A stretch of 64,000 nt of DNA from the NCBI RefSeq assembly GCF_002865645.1, contig NW_020194685.1:1761363-1825362 (forward strand). Direction: 5' to 3'. Positions within the stretch are counted from its first letter, which is position 1, and each line of letters begins with the position of its first letter. The notes beneath the pieces were generated by a model. It was not told the origin of the DNA. It ran no database searches and worked only from the letters and a program-made list of their open reading frames with translations. This DNA is from Hyaloscypha bicolor E. Lineage: Eukaryota; Ascomycota; Leotiomycetes; Helotiales; Hyaloscyphaceae. This document shows positions 20,063-34,238 of the stretch, one piece after another. Both the position numbers and the translations under genes were made by a program.

Positions 20063-20367
20063 TATATATAATAGTATATAAATAGATATTAGATATTATA
20101 GATCTAGTTCCCTATTTTAGATAAAGCTTATAATTGGAATTATACGAATTATATTAGCTCGCATTTCCTAGTTAAGTAAAGGGCTTTATATACTTGGCTA
20201 AATACTAGGAAATATATAAGGAGATACTTCTAGCTTTGGAAAGGGGTATTAATTAGTCTTTTATTAGAATTAATTCTTGGAATTAGTTATACTTGCAAGT
20301 ATTACTCTATAGCTTATTTATCCTAACTATTTATATATTACCCTACTATTAAGTGCCTTATATTCTA
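20063..20367 (+). repeat. 5' LTR of Gypsy A (305 bp)
   Basis: Shares long near-identical blocks with 35129-35445, for example CTAGCTTTGGAAAGGGGTAT and TCTTGGAATTAGTTATACTT. It is directly followed by a probable primer-binding-site region. Confidence 0.88.
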
Positions 20368-23300
20368 ATTAATCTAATCTTTAGGAAGTAGTTTATTATA
20401 AGATAGTTAAGCTATTAATAGATAAAATATTAATAGCTAGAGTATTAACCAGGAGAAGCACCTCTACTACTACTAGGGCAACCTAACCGGGTATCTAGGG
20501 AAGTATCTAGTCAAGTACTCTTTATATTACCTAATTAGAAGAAGAAAGTAGAACTCAGATATCCCTAGAACTAGCTAGTAGAATAATAATAATAGAGAAA
20601 TTAGTAGCGGCTTACTATTATATTACTAAATTAGAAATAGAGATATAATAGAGAAAAGATCTAGAGAAGCTAGAAGCTTAGATCTATTATCTTAAAGATA
20701 TTCGGATATCCGGTATAGAACCTATTATACTTCCGGTAGTATTCTTAGTTTAGAGGACTCTAAAAACCCGAGAACTACCTACTTACCGGAGAAAGAATAT
20801 TAAAAAAGCCCAGGACTTCTTTTATTAGGCAGAGTTAAAGTAATATAAAAATGGCGGAATTACCTAAACTACTAATATAATAAAGGTTATATATTATATT
20901 TCTTATTTTAAGAATATAACCAGAAATATCTGAAAGTATAAGAAGTAATTAGTAAGTATTAATACTACGGATTAGGAGATCTTTATTAAGTTTATAAAGA
21001 ATTCTATCTTAGATCTAGAAAACTATAATAATAATACTTTTATTAAGTTTAAGAATACTAAATAATAGCCAGGCTAAAGTATTTAAAGCTTTATATCTTA
21101 CTTAGATAGCTTATTAGATAATTTAGGATATACGGATTTACTATAAGAGTAAAATAACTTATTTAGTAGCTTAAGGCAAGAGATCTAGAATAAGATTAAT
21201 TATTAAGGAAATACTTTATAAGAAAGAAAAAAGCTTATCTTTATTACTATAAAAGTTAAGAATAATTTAAACCTGTCTATTTAACGGGAATATAATAATA
21301 AGCTAATAAAACTATAAAAAGAAGAAAATAAGAGAAAAGAAAAAGAGAATAATAAAGAGAAACGGAAAAAAAGTATATTCCTATTATAAGGTTTATAAAA
21401 CCGAGGTAATAAAGATATAGTAATAGGGTCTAATATAGTACCTGTATTAGGATTTATAAAACCGGGTATAATTTGCTTTACTTACTAGAAAGAAAGTTAT
21501 TATATTACTATTTGCCCTAATTAAGGAAAACCGACTTATTATAACTATAATAAGTCTAGCTATAAGTTATATAAATACCTAGAACTAAAGAAGCCGGGAA
21601 ACGGATATGCCTTATAGTAGTTATACTCGTTTATATTATAGAGAGCAAGGCCCCTAAAATAAGAATAATAATTAAGGTTATTATTAAGATAAGGAAAAAT
21701 AATTAAAGAATTAAAGTATTAGTAAACTCGGGTATAAAGGCTAATTATATAAAGAGAAAATTAGCTTTAGATATAGGTATTCTATTAATATTAAAAGTAA
21801 CTTCCTTGTTTTTACTAAAAAGAAAGAGAATCTATTTATATAAAGATTATATTCTTGAGATTACTACTAAAAATATACTAGGAAACCAAAAAAAGACTAA
21901 TATATACTTTATATTATATAATTTTAATCTAAATTATATTAATATAATACTTGAATTCCTATAGCTTTATTAGATTAATTCTCTAATTTCCTTTAGGGAA
22001 ATAATATAAAAATACTAGATTTAATTATAAAAGATTAAAGTTCTAAATATTAGAAAGTTTACTAAAGTAATAAAGTATAAAGTATATGTTTTTCTATTAA
22101 TTACCTATCCTATAATAAATAGCTAAAGAATTACTACTATTATTACTAATAAAATAGTTATATTTCCCAAGAAATATTAGAACCTTTTCTAAGTATTTTC
22201 TATAAAAACTATAAGTATATTACCTAACTATTATATAATAGAATATTATATAGATCTAGAACTAGGATCCTAATTACTATATAGTTCTATATATACTTTA
22301 TTAGAAAGAAAGCTTGAAATTCTTCGGGAATATCTTAATACTAGCCTAAAAAAGAAATAAATCCATTATTTTATTAGCCTAGCTAGTATTCTAATTATAT
22401 TTATTCTAAAGAAAAGAGGCGGCCTATATCTATATATTAATTACCGGAATCTAAATAGGATTACTATTAAAAACCAAATACTATTACTATTTATTAGTAA
22501 AACTATAAATAGGCTTTATAAAGCAAAGATATATATAAAGCTAGACTTAAAAAATACTTATTATTAGTTATAAATATAGGAAAATAATAAGTAAAAAATA
22601 GTATTTTAAATATATTATAAATATTTCAAGTATTATATTATATTCTTTAGACTATCTAATACTCCGGTAATATTCTAGATATATATTAACTATATACTAA
22701 TAGGCCTTATAGATATTATTTATATAGTCTATCTAGATAATATTTTGATTTATTTAGAGAACCCAGAATAATATATAATAGTAATCTAATATATACTTAA
22801 GTAGTTATAATAATACTAGCTCTTTATAAACTTAGTAAAATACAAGTTTAATATAGAAAGAATAGAATTCCTGGGGTTTATAATTAGCCTAGATAATATA
22901 GAAATAAAAGCTAGCCGGATTATAGTTATTAGGAAATAGCCGGCCCTAAAGAATAATATTCGAGAAGTTCAAGTATTTCTGGATTTTACTAACTTTTATT
23001 AGAAGTTTATTTATAAATACTCTAGGGTAGTAAAAGAATTAACTAATTTATTAAAAACTAGTAAAAACCCATAATATTATTTTAGCTAGATAAATAAAGC
23101 AGATAAGGCTTTTAAGAAATTATAAATTATATTTATAATAGTACTAATTCTTTATTATTTTAACCTAGCCTTAAAGATTTATATAGAAATAAATACTTTG
23201 GGATTTGCAATTATAGATATAATTTCCTAATTCTTTAGTAAGGAAACAGAAGCTAAATAGTACCCTATTACCTTTTATTTAAAGAAAATGACTATAATTA

Positions 23301-25400
23301 AAAGCAAATATAAGATATATAATTTAGAACTCTTAGCTATTATTCTAGTATTCTATACTTAGTAATATTACCTAATATATACCTAGTATACTATTATTAT
23401 TAAGACAGATTATAATAACTTAAAATACTTTATAACTAAGAAAAGACTAAATAGTTAATAAATAAGATAAGTAAAGAAGCTAGCTATCTTCGACTTTATT
23501 TTAGAATACTAGCCAGGATATAGTAACTCTACTAATAGGCTATTAAAAAGGCCAGACTTTATAATAGATATAAATAAAGATACTTTATTACCTATATTTT
23601 ATAATAAGCTATAAAATATAGAATAGAAAGCCCTATAAGTAATAGTAATAGGATACTATACTATTTCTATAATATTATAATTTAAGGCCCAGGAAAAAGG
23701 AAATAGGCATTTCTTAATTAGTGAAATACTAAGAAATTCCGAAAAAGAAGTCTATTTTAGTAATAGAATAGTACCGGAGATACTACTACTTAAGCCTATT
23801 ACTAGTATAGCTAGTTATAAATAGTATATATTACGGATTCTAGCTATATAAGTAGCTAGGTCCGAAATAATATATAAGAAAAGCAGAGAGATATTACTTA
23901 AATTACTATTATAATACTAAAGACTTAATCTATTAATATAATACTAGTAATATAAATAGTTCTTAAAAAGAACTTTTATTAAAGCTATTAAGACTTAGGG
24001 ACTTAATATATCTGGGTTATTAAAATATCGGAATACTATTTATATATTAAATAAGCCGGCTTTTAAAGAAGAATTACTATAAGCTAACTATAATAATTCT
24101 ATAAATAAGTATTTTAGTACTAGTAAGATATTAGAGATTCTCTAGAGAAAATACTTCTAATAAAATATAAAAAAGAATATAAAAAACTATATTAGAACTT
24201 GCTCTATATATTAATAAACTAAAATAAAGAGATATTTACTATATAATATATTTAGTTTATTTCCTTTCTTCTCTAAGCTATAGTAAGAAATTACTATAGA
24301 CTTTATTATAGGACTATTTCCTTTTAGGTTTTATAATAAGATATATAATTCTATACTTATTATTATTAATAAATATACGAAAATAGTATAATATATTCTA
24401 ATTACTAAAGAAATCTCGGCTTCTGAGTTAGTAGAGCTATTTATATATTATATTATTAAAGGCTTTAGTATACCTATAAATATAATCTCTAATAAAAAAT
24501 CGGTTTTTATAAATAAGTTCTAGTTAAGTTTATACTTTTATTTAAAAGTTTAATAATAGCTAAATATAGTATTTTACTTATAAACTAATAAATAAACAGA
24601 GAATCTAAACCAAACTCTAGAATAGTACTTAAGGTACTATACTAGTTACTAGTAAAATAACTAGATAGTAAAGCTTACTTTTATAGAATTCATATATAAT
24701 AACTCTATATATTTAATAATAGGAATTTCTCTATTTTATATATTATATAAATTCTATTCTAGTATTAAATTATATATTAAGGACAATATTCTAGAAAGAG
24801 AGATACTAGTAATATAGGAAAGAGTATAAAGAATTTAAATAAAATAAAAGGTACTAGAGAAGTAATAATAAGAAGTAATAATAAGAAGTAATAATAAGAA
24901 GTAATAATAAGAAGTAATAGATATATAGAAAAAGTATTATAATAAGAAGTTTAATATATATAATAGAGTTATATTTTATATAAAGAATATTTAATAGCTA
25001 TAATCTAGTATAAAGCTAGTAAATAGATATCTCGGCTTCTTTAAAATTCTAGAAGTTATAGAAATATATAAATAAATATATTACTTAAAATTATTACTAT
25101 TATATTAGATTTATAATATTTTCTATATTTCTCTCTTAGAACTATAATACCTATAAGCTAGTACTATAGTAGAACTAGAACTAGTCGAGATTAAGGATAA
25201 AGAGGAATTTGAGATAAAATCTATTATAGCCTATAAAAAGGATAGAAAAGAAAGAGAATATCTCGTTTATTAGAAAGGCTATTTACTAGTAGATAATATA
25301 TAAGAACTACTAAATAATCTAGAGAATATAGTTCAAGAATTATAAGAATACTTGAAAAAAAGTAATATTATAATATTATTAATTAAATAAAAATATAAAA
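20368..25400 (+). pseudogene. gag-pol of Gypsy A with C-terminal chromodomain
   Basis: Domains in order on the plus strand, all with RIP stops: gag from about 20440; zinc knuckle near 21470-21535 ('ICFT..RKEGHYITICPN' pattern); protease near 21715 ('VNSGIKANYI', ancestral DSGA); reverse transcriptase about 22380-22960 with a 'PKKRGGLRLYINY'-like motif and YLDN at about 22727-22740 (YLDD with Asp to Asn); RNase H about 23110-23500; integrase about 24130-24800 ('ITMDFIIGL' pattern near 24290); chromodomain about 25245-25330 ('EYLVYQKGYLLVDN' pattern). A chromodomain places it in the chromovirus branch. Confidence 0.85.
24858..24921 (+). repeat. 12-bp tandem repeat in Gypsy A pol
   Basis: About five units of AGAAGTAATAAT. 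Within the pol frame the TAA triplets probably derive from CAA/CAG, so this was a Gln/Lys-rich linker between integrase and chromodomain before RIP. Confidence 0.75.
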
Positions 25401-25924
25401 AATAAATACTTTTATTAGGAAACTATTAAAAATCATATATTTATTCTTAGAAAAGCTATATAAAAATTATTAAGAACCTTTAAAACTTTAATTTCTATAT
25501 CCTATAAATATTCTATCTTTATAATTACTTTCTATTATTCTTATTATTATTCTTATTAAAATCTTTTTAAGAAATAGGTAATAAATTAGCCTATAAAGCT
25601 ATTAGCTATTAGTAAGAAATAAAAAAGAAATAAGCTTATTTAATACTAAAAAATATTAATTATATTATTAAAAGTACTTTATACTTATACTAAGCTAATA
25701 AGAATTACTTAATCTATTTCTTAGATTATTAGGGAAATCTATTAGCTTTAAATAATAGCTTTAATATAAGAAGTATATATAGTTTAGTATAGAAGAAAAG
25801 TAATAATAGCCTTTTCTTTTTTAGGTAAAGAATAGGGAAAATACTTATATATATTAATAGCTTAAAAAAAGTAGTTTAATTATATTATATATATTTAAGA
25901 AACCTTAAATAGTATAATATATAT

Positions 25925-26240
25925 AGGGTCGCACGTGACTTAAGGGCATATAACAAACCTCGGATATTACGAGTATTAATTAGGGAGATTAGAGGCCCTT
26001 CGATTTTATAACTAACTACTATTTATATTATAAGTATTAGACTTATAAATTACTAATTATATATATATTATTAGGGCCTCCTATTTAGAGAGGGCTTCCC
26101 TGGACCTTATAGGAGAGACAGAGATTAGTTCTATACTAAATTTAATACTATAGTTTCATAACTTACTAATTTATTTTATTATCTTATTATCTACTAATAA
26201 ATATCTTATAAGCTAATCTCTCTATTTTTAAAGAAGGTAG
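25925..26240 (+). repeat. Candidate 5' LTR/leader of Gypsy B
   Basis: GC-richer than its surroundings (starts near GGGTCGCACGTGACTTAAGG) and directly upstream of a gag-like frame. I found no second copy to the right; it could lie in the assembly gap (33492-34238). LTR identity is therefore only inferred from position. Confidence 0.4.
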
Positions 26241-29200
26241 TTTAATAAGTAATTATATCTCGAAATCTGTAAAATATATAATCTCTTGCCGGAGCTATTC
26301 CTATAGAGGAAATCGAATAGATTAATCCCGATATGGGTAATAATAAAGACTTGTTTAATACTTTTAATAGGGCCCCTTAGGAGCCTCTGAAAGCCAGTAA
26401 TAATAATATAAATAATTCCGGTAATAATTAAAATACCGAGATTAATACCCAAATCGCTACTATTCAAGCTATAGAATAGGGCTTATATACTAAAGTTAAA
26501 GTACTCTAATAAAAGCAAGAATTAGTAGATATAATTAACTAATATATCCTATAATTGGAATAATATAAGAGTATCCTTAGAGATATCTTATAATTTACTA
26601 TATTTTATAGAAACTCTATTTATAAATCTATTCTATTTTCCTTAGTAATTCTTACTAGGGAACTTCCTGAAATAGGATTAAAACCTATTTCCTTTTCTAA
26701 TATAATAAGTTTTGAGAATAATCTTAATACTATTTATTAGAAGCTATTATATAATATCCTGAAAATATATTTAGACTAAAAGAAGCTTTTTAAAGTCCGA
26801 ATATCTGACTTATCTTATAGAAAGTTCCTTAAGAAATAGAGAATATTCGTATTTTTTTAAGAAGTAGTTTTTAGAACCTAACCTTGAACTTATAATAGAT
26901 ATTCTTCTAGAGTTAACTCTACTATAAGTGCCTTTAGGAACAAATCTTATAATATTTAGAAAGCTATAATAAAGTAAAGCCTACTATTATATAAGGTTTA
27001 TTAAAAGCAATTTAAGGCCTATTTGGCTAATATATTCCAAATATCTTAAACCTATTAATAAGATACCTTTAAGGAACTCCGAGATCTTTATTAGAAGAAT
27101 AATAAGATAGTTATTAAATTATATACTCGAATAATTAGTCTCGAAGTTAACCAGGACCTATATCCTAAAAGAAACCGGGTCCGGACTCTTAATACTACTT
27201 TATCTAATTATAAAACTTATTAGATACTTATATTTATTCTCTTAGGAAATAAGATAGTATCTATTTCCGAATAGCTTAAGAAAGCTTAGAAAGCAAAATA
27301 TACTACTTATCCTAAATTAAGAAGAATAAAGATAAGAGAATCTAATAAGAGTAATTCTATTTCCAAAAACCCTAACTTAGCAAATTCTAATTTATAAGGC
27401 TATTAAAAAAAAAAGAATAAATTCCGAAAATTATATAAGAAATCCTCAGGTAATATTTCAGTCTCTTTAAGGCCTTAATAAAGTACTAGTTCTATTTCAA
27501 GTATAGTTTATTAGACTTATAAATAGAAAGAATATTTCTTAGGAAATATAAAGTATTTCAAATATACTAAATAGGCTTAGTAGAACCCTAATAAGGCCAA
27601 AACTATAAAAGAGTTAAGGTATTTATAGAAGCAAATTAATACTATAGCTATAGAGAAGTATTCTAGAGAAGACTCTTCTAAAAAATAGGGAAAAGGAAAG
27701 ACTAAATCTTAAATATTAATAATTTTGGCTATAATAAAAAAGGTATATTACTTTATATAACTATTTAAGTAAGATTAATATAGCCAGAAATAGGTGCCTT
27801 AGAAATATATAGTAAACTCGGTAATACCGGATTAGATTATAATTTCCTTAATAATAATTAGATTTAAAGCCGGGATTTTATTATCTTAGCTAAATATAAT
27901 CAAGAATTTATAATCTTTTATAGAAACTAATTCAAGATCTATTAAACCTATAATCTTAAGCTATTTATTATAGATAATTATAATAAGATATATTCTTTTA
28001 AGCTCCGGTTTTATAGGTATAAGAATATTGGCTCTTATAGTCTTGTTTTTAGTATAGAATTTTATAAAGTAATTCTTATATAATATATAGACTATATTAA
28101 GAAATAATAGATATATATATTTATATAGCCTAATAATATTAAGATTCTAATACTAAAAGAATTCAATAAGGAACTTAACTAGTACTTTAAACTAGTACTT
28201 TAAGTCTTATTCTTAACTAAAGGCAAATATAACTATCCTAGATAATAGGCTTTATATATTTATAATAGTTATTAGGTCTTTACTTTATTATATAGTTCTA
28301 GTAATACTAAATAGGAGTTTTTAATATAGTAAATTAATATCCTCCGGAAAGGGGTCTTAGAGGTATCTATTTATTTCTGGAATAATAAATATAAAGATTT
28401 CTTAGAGGTTTTTAACCCTAATAAAGCTTTAGAACTTCCTAATCTTAGTAGTATTAAATACTCTATTAATATAGATAGTATAGTCTTATATAGGCCTTTA
28501 TATAATCTATTAGAAACCTAACTAGAAATATTATATTTATATTTATAGGATATATTTTATAAATATTAGATAAGGCCTAGTAAAAGCCTAGTAAAAGTAC
28601 CTATTCTTTTTATTCCTAAGAAGAATAGAGAACTATATCTTTATATTAATTATTATAGACTTAACCAAGTTATAATTAAGAATTAGTATCCGTTTCCTTT
28701 TATTAATAAGACTTTTAACCGACTATAAGAAGCCAAGATTTTTATAAAGCTAGATCTTAAGAATATATATTATTAGGTAAGAATTTATAAAGAATATAAA
28801 TAGAAAACGGCTTTTAAGACCTATTATAACTATTTTAAATATCTTATAATATCTTTTAGGCTAGCTAATATACTAGCTATATTTCAAGTATATATTAATA
28901 CTATACTTATAGGGCTCCTGGATTATTTCGTAATTATTTATTTGGATAATATTCTTATTTATTCCCGAAATAAAAGTAAATACTATAATTATATTTATTA
29001 GATACTTATTAGGCTATATAAAAATAACTTGTTTTATAAACTTAGTAAATACGAATTTAATATTAAGGAAGTCGAATTTTTAGGCTTTCTTATTAGAATA
29101 GAAGATATTTATATAGATCCTAAATAGATCTATAGTATTATTAAATAGCTAGAACCAGAATTATTCTATAATATCCAAGTATTTCTTGGATTTACTAATT

Positions 29201-32200
29201 TCTATTATAGGTTTATTTACTATTACTTTTAGGTAACTATAGGCTTAATAGACCTCTTAAAAGAAATAGAAAAGGGCCGGAAATCCAGTCCCTTTATATA
29301 AATAGATAAAGCGGCTAAAAGCTTTAAGATTTTGAAAAAAGCTTTTATTATAATACCTGTTCTAGTCTATTTTGACTTTTCTAAAAAGATTTATATTAAA
29401 ACTAATATATCGAAATTTATAATTATTAGTACTATTTTATAATAAGTTAATCCTAGTAATAATCCGAAAAAATACTAGTATCTAGTAGTATTCTGGTTCC
29501 GGAAACTTTCCGGAGCCAAATATAACTATAGTACTTATAATAGAGAGCTATTTATAATTATTAAAGCCTTTAAATATTAGTACTATTACTTTAAAGGGTC
29601 CAGGTTTATAATTAAGGTTATTATAGACTATAATAATCTCTAATACTTTATAGAAATAAAGTATCTAGAAAGCTATTAAGTATATTAGATAATATATCTT
29701 ATAATATATAATTTTAATATTATTTACTATAAAAGTACCTCAAATCTAGTAAATAGACCTAGTAGAAGACCTAATTATAAAAAAGGTCCTATTAATATAA
29801 CTTGGCTTCTGACTTTTTAGAATAAGCTAAAAAGAGTTTTTATAATTGCGATTTAGAAGTTCTTATAAATATCTAAAAAGTTTCTTCTTTAAAATAAGTA
29901 TTATTTAATACTTGCTATATTTATAATAGCTAAGAAGAAATATTTATTATAAAATAAGCAGATAGATTATCTTATAGATCCCTTAATTATAAAATTAATT
30001 AAGAAGTAAAATATAAGGAAATACCTTAAAAGCTCTATTATTATAGCTAAGATAATAGAGATATCTATAACCATATTACTTAATAGAACTAAAGACTTTT
30101 TAGTTCTTTGAGTTTTTGAATTAGATAGTTATAAATATCTAATTTCTTATATATAAATATATATGGCTACTAAAAGAGCTATAGTACTAGTTCCTTTATT
30201 TGAATTTCTTCTGGATATTATTTAGGTAATTTAGAAAAATAATTCTTAATATTAGAATATTATAAAATAGAGGCTTAGTAAGAAAGATACTAAAAGAAAA
30301 GAAATCTAGAAAAATAATTCGGGCCTATTTAGGTATTATTTAAAAATTATTATATCTAATAATCCTGGTTTATATTAAGAAGTTATAAAGCTTTATTATA
30401 ATAACCCAATAACCGGATATTATAGAATAGAAAAGACTTTCGAGTTCCTTAAAAGGTCCTGGTATTAGGAGAATATAGAAGGAAATATTTATAATTATTA
30501 TTAAGAATATAATATTTGCTAGAGAATTAAGGCAAAGAGATATTTACTATATAGTTTACTTAGTAGTTTACTATAGCCTAAGAGATCCTGGAATAAGATC
30601 TCTATAGATTTTATTATAGGTCTGCTATTATATAAGAACCTAATAGAAGGTCCTGATTTTAATATAATTCTTATAATTATTAACCGGTATTCTAAAATAA
30701 TAAGATATATTATATATTATAAGACTATTAATTCTTTAGAACTTACTAAGATTATATAAGAATATATTTTCTTAATCTTTAGCTTCCCTAATAGAATTAT
30801 TTCTAATTAAGAAATAGTATTTACTAGCTAGTTCTAGTCTGTTTTCTACTTTTACTTAATATATAAATAATATTTAAATATAGCTTATTATTCTTAAATA
30901 ATTAATTAAATAAAAAGGCAGAACCAGGCCCTAAAATACTACCTGAGATATTATTATAATACTTAAAAAAATAACTAGTTTAAAAAGTTATCTTTTACGG
31001 AATTTATATATAATAACTTAAAATATTAGGTTTTATAAAATATATCTTTTTATATATATTACGGATATTATTCTTAACTTCTATAGAATCCTGAAAATAG
31101 GATTATAGAAAAGATATTAGCTATATATAAGAGACTAAAAACCCTTAAAATAGAATAGAGAAAGTTTAAGAATTTATAATATTATATATAAAATAACCGG
31201 GAAACCTATTATAATAGGTACTAGTTAGCTAAATACTATTCTAAAGAAGCCTAGATAATACTATTAATAAGAAATATTAAACTTAAGATAAGAAAACTTA
31301 AACTAAAATTTATAGGTCTATTTAGGATCCTTAAATATATATAATTATTTATATCTAACTTTTTATATTTCTTTTTTTAAAGAATATATAATAAAAAAGA
31401 ATTAGGAATTATATCTATATTTTTTTAGAGAACTTCTGGAATTAGTAAATAATAATAAAGAATAAGAATAGGAAATAGAAACTATTATTAATTACTAATA
31501 AGATAATAGAAATAAGAAGTAATAGTATTTAATTAAATAGAAAGCCTAGTCTAAAGATTATAATATCTAGTTATTTACTTTTCCTAATTTTAAAAATTCT
31601 AAGAAACTTCTGAAATTATATAACTAAAACTATAGTTTAGAATCCAAAACTATTTTTTAATAATCTTTTAAAATTAAAAAGAATTCTGGACTACTAAGAA
31701 AAAGACTATTTAAAAGAAAGAAAGAACTTAAATAGCTAAGAAAAGGCCCGGAATAATAATAGAAATATTCTTTCTCTAGGTTTTTTATTTATAAAGGTTT
31801 TCTAGGGTTTTATTAAGGCTTATAAGAATTATATTTAAATTATTAGAAAAAGATTTAGGATTAAGAAAGATTTATTATAAGTAAACTAGCTATAGGTATT
31901 TTAAATAAATAAACTCTAATTCCTATAAATTCCTAATTTCTAAAATAAGAATACTAAATACTAGCCCTATTTAGAATTTAGTAAAGAATTAGCTAATACT
32001 TTCCGGAATCCGCTTATTTCTTAATAAAATATAGTTATATTATAATAATATTAGTATTAAGGATATTAAAAAAAGTAAATAAGGAATTTATAATAGTTAT
32101 ATATATCTTATAAAAGGCCCGAACTTCTAAAATCAGGTTCTAAATAGCTATAAGTATTATATTATTAGTATTTGAAATACTAGTAATAGACTATTTAGTA

Positions 32201-33060
32201 ATTTCGGTAATAAGCTTAGTAATAAGATTAATATTTTAAAAATAAATATTATAGTATTCTTTTAAGAAATTAGTAAATATCTAAATATATTAGAAAAAAC
32301 TTATCTTTAGAATACTAATCCAAATAGTATTATTATCTGTCTTATTAAAATAGGAAAAAGAATTCCAAAGCTTATTAGTATTTTTCTAATTTTTAAAAAT
32401 CTAATTAATAGTATTATTCTTATTAGTATAATACTATTTAGGATATATTTTAAGAAATTTCTTAAAGGTTATAATAGTATCTTTCTAGAACCGGTAAGCC
32501 TCTAATAAATAGTAAGGAATCTGAAATTATATTAGCTTTAATAAATATTAAAACTAAAGAATTTACTAATATATAAGATTTAGAACCCTTATTATAACGG
32601 TTATAATTCTTCTTATTAGGTACTATAATATATAAGATAAAGGAATTAATAAGTAAATACTTGAAATATTTTAAGTATTTACTAGTAATAGAAAAGAAAG
32701 CTATAAGATTATTTTTATACTTATTATTATATAGGCAAATAATAAAGCTAGAAGAAGATATTATAGAATTAATTAAAAATAATTAAAGAAGGCTTAGAAA
32801 AGAATAGAAAAAGAGGCTAGAAGGCAATAATAGAAAAAGCTATTATATATATAGTTATTAGAAAGGAAGAGAATATATAGTAATATAAAGAGGTTCTTTT
32901 ATAGAAATAAAGAACTACCTGGATTAACTACTAGTTTTTATACTAGTTCTAATCGAAAACTAGTATAACTAATTAATATATATTTCCAGGAGCCTATAAA
33001 TAATTTCCAGGATCTTAGAAATATTTATATAGGGAGTATTAGGGAGAAAGATCCTTATAC
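26241..33060 (+). mobile_element. Ty3/Gypsy element B (gag-pol), nested in A
   Basis: A plus-strand RIP-degraded element. A gag-like frame begins about 26333 ('MGNNKDLFNTFNRAP'). Reverse transcriptase spans about 28590-29250 ('VPILFIPKKNRELYLYINY' pattern, 'TIKN' preserved; YLDN at about 28945, ancestral YLDD). Integrase covers about 30550-31300 ('ISIDFIIGLLLY' pattern near 30598), with a chromodomain-like tail near 31460-31560. It is distinct from A and C in sequence. The right end is not resolved because no LTR pair is visible. Confidence 0.72.
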
Positions 33061-33491
33061 GGGAATTGAGTATGTTTTGGATATATTAATATTGATATAG
33101 GGAGAAGACTTAGAATAAAAGGTTTTCTAGGAATTGTGTAAGATCATTTGTAAAATTAGATTACAGTAAATAATTAATTCCGCTATTTGAATATATCATG
33201 AGCAACCCTCTATCAAAATGATTTATATTCGAGCTTAGCCTATTTATCTGGATTTGTTTTACTGGAAATTAATCTAATCCCGATTTATTCATTCTTTTTT
33301 CTCATTAATAGATAGGATCTATATTCCGATGGATCTTGTAACGTTAAAGCATAATCTTAGACTCATAAGATTAATCGAATTAGATTTTATGTTTCTATGA
33401 TAAATATGTTTAATTATTGAATAATCTAGCATAGAATCTTATTAGATTTATCGATATATCTTTCTTAAATTTTTTATAAATATATCTCTTT
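33061..33491. other. Low-RIP AT-rich stretch left of the gap
   Basis: The composition changes: TG and CA dinucleotides are common (for example ATCATGAGCAACCCTC at about 33197), unlike the surrounding repeats. No protein similarity recognised. It may be the end of element B, a younger insertion, or unrelated scaffolded sequence. Confidence 0.45.
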
Positions 33492-34238
33492 NNNNNNNNN
33501 NNNNNNNNNNNNNNNNNNNNNNNNNNNNNNNNNNNNNNNNNNNNNNNNNNNNNNNNNNNNNNNNNNNNNNNNNNNNNNNNNNNNNNNNNNNNNNNNNNNN
33601 NNNNNNNNNNNNNNNNNNNNNNNNNNNNNNNNNNNNNNNNNNNNNNNNNNNNNNNNNNNNNNNNNNNNNNNNNNNNNNNNNNNNNNNNNNNNNNNNNNNN
33701 NNNNNNNNNNNNNNNNNNNNNNNNNNNNNNNNNNNNNNNNNNNNNNNNNNNNNNNNNNNNNNNNNNNNNNNNNNNNNNNNNNNNNNNNNNNNNNNNNNNN
33801 NNNNNNNNNNNNNNNNNNNNNNNNNNNNNNNNNNNNNNNNNNNNNNNNNNNNNNNNNNNNNNNNNNNNNNNNNNNNNNNNNNNNNNNNNNNNNNNNNNNN
33901 NNNNNNNNNNNNNNNNNNNNNNNNNNNNNNNNNNNNNNNNNNNNNNNNNNNNNNNNNNNNNNNNNNNNNNNNNNNNNNNNNNNNNNNNNNNNNNNNNNNN
34001 NNNNNNNNNNNNNNNNNNNNNNNNNNNNNNNNNNNNNNNNNNNNNNNNNNNNNNNNNNNNNNNNNNNNNNNNNNNNNNNNNNNNNNNNNNNNNNNNNNNN
34101 NNNNNNNNNNNNNNNNNNNNNNNNNNNNNNNNNNNNNNNNNNNNNNNNNNNNNNNNNNNNNNNNNNNNNNNNNNNNNNNNNNNNNNNNNNNNNNNNNNNN
34201 NNNNNNNNNNNNNNNNNNNNNNNNNNNNNNNNNNNNNN
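33492..34238. other. Assembly gap (747 N)
   Basis: A run of N. The non-round length suggests an estimated gap size. Any reading frame crossing it is an artefact. Confidence 0.99.
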
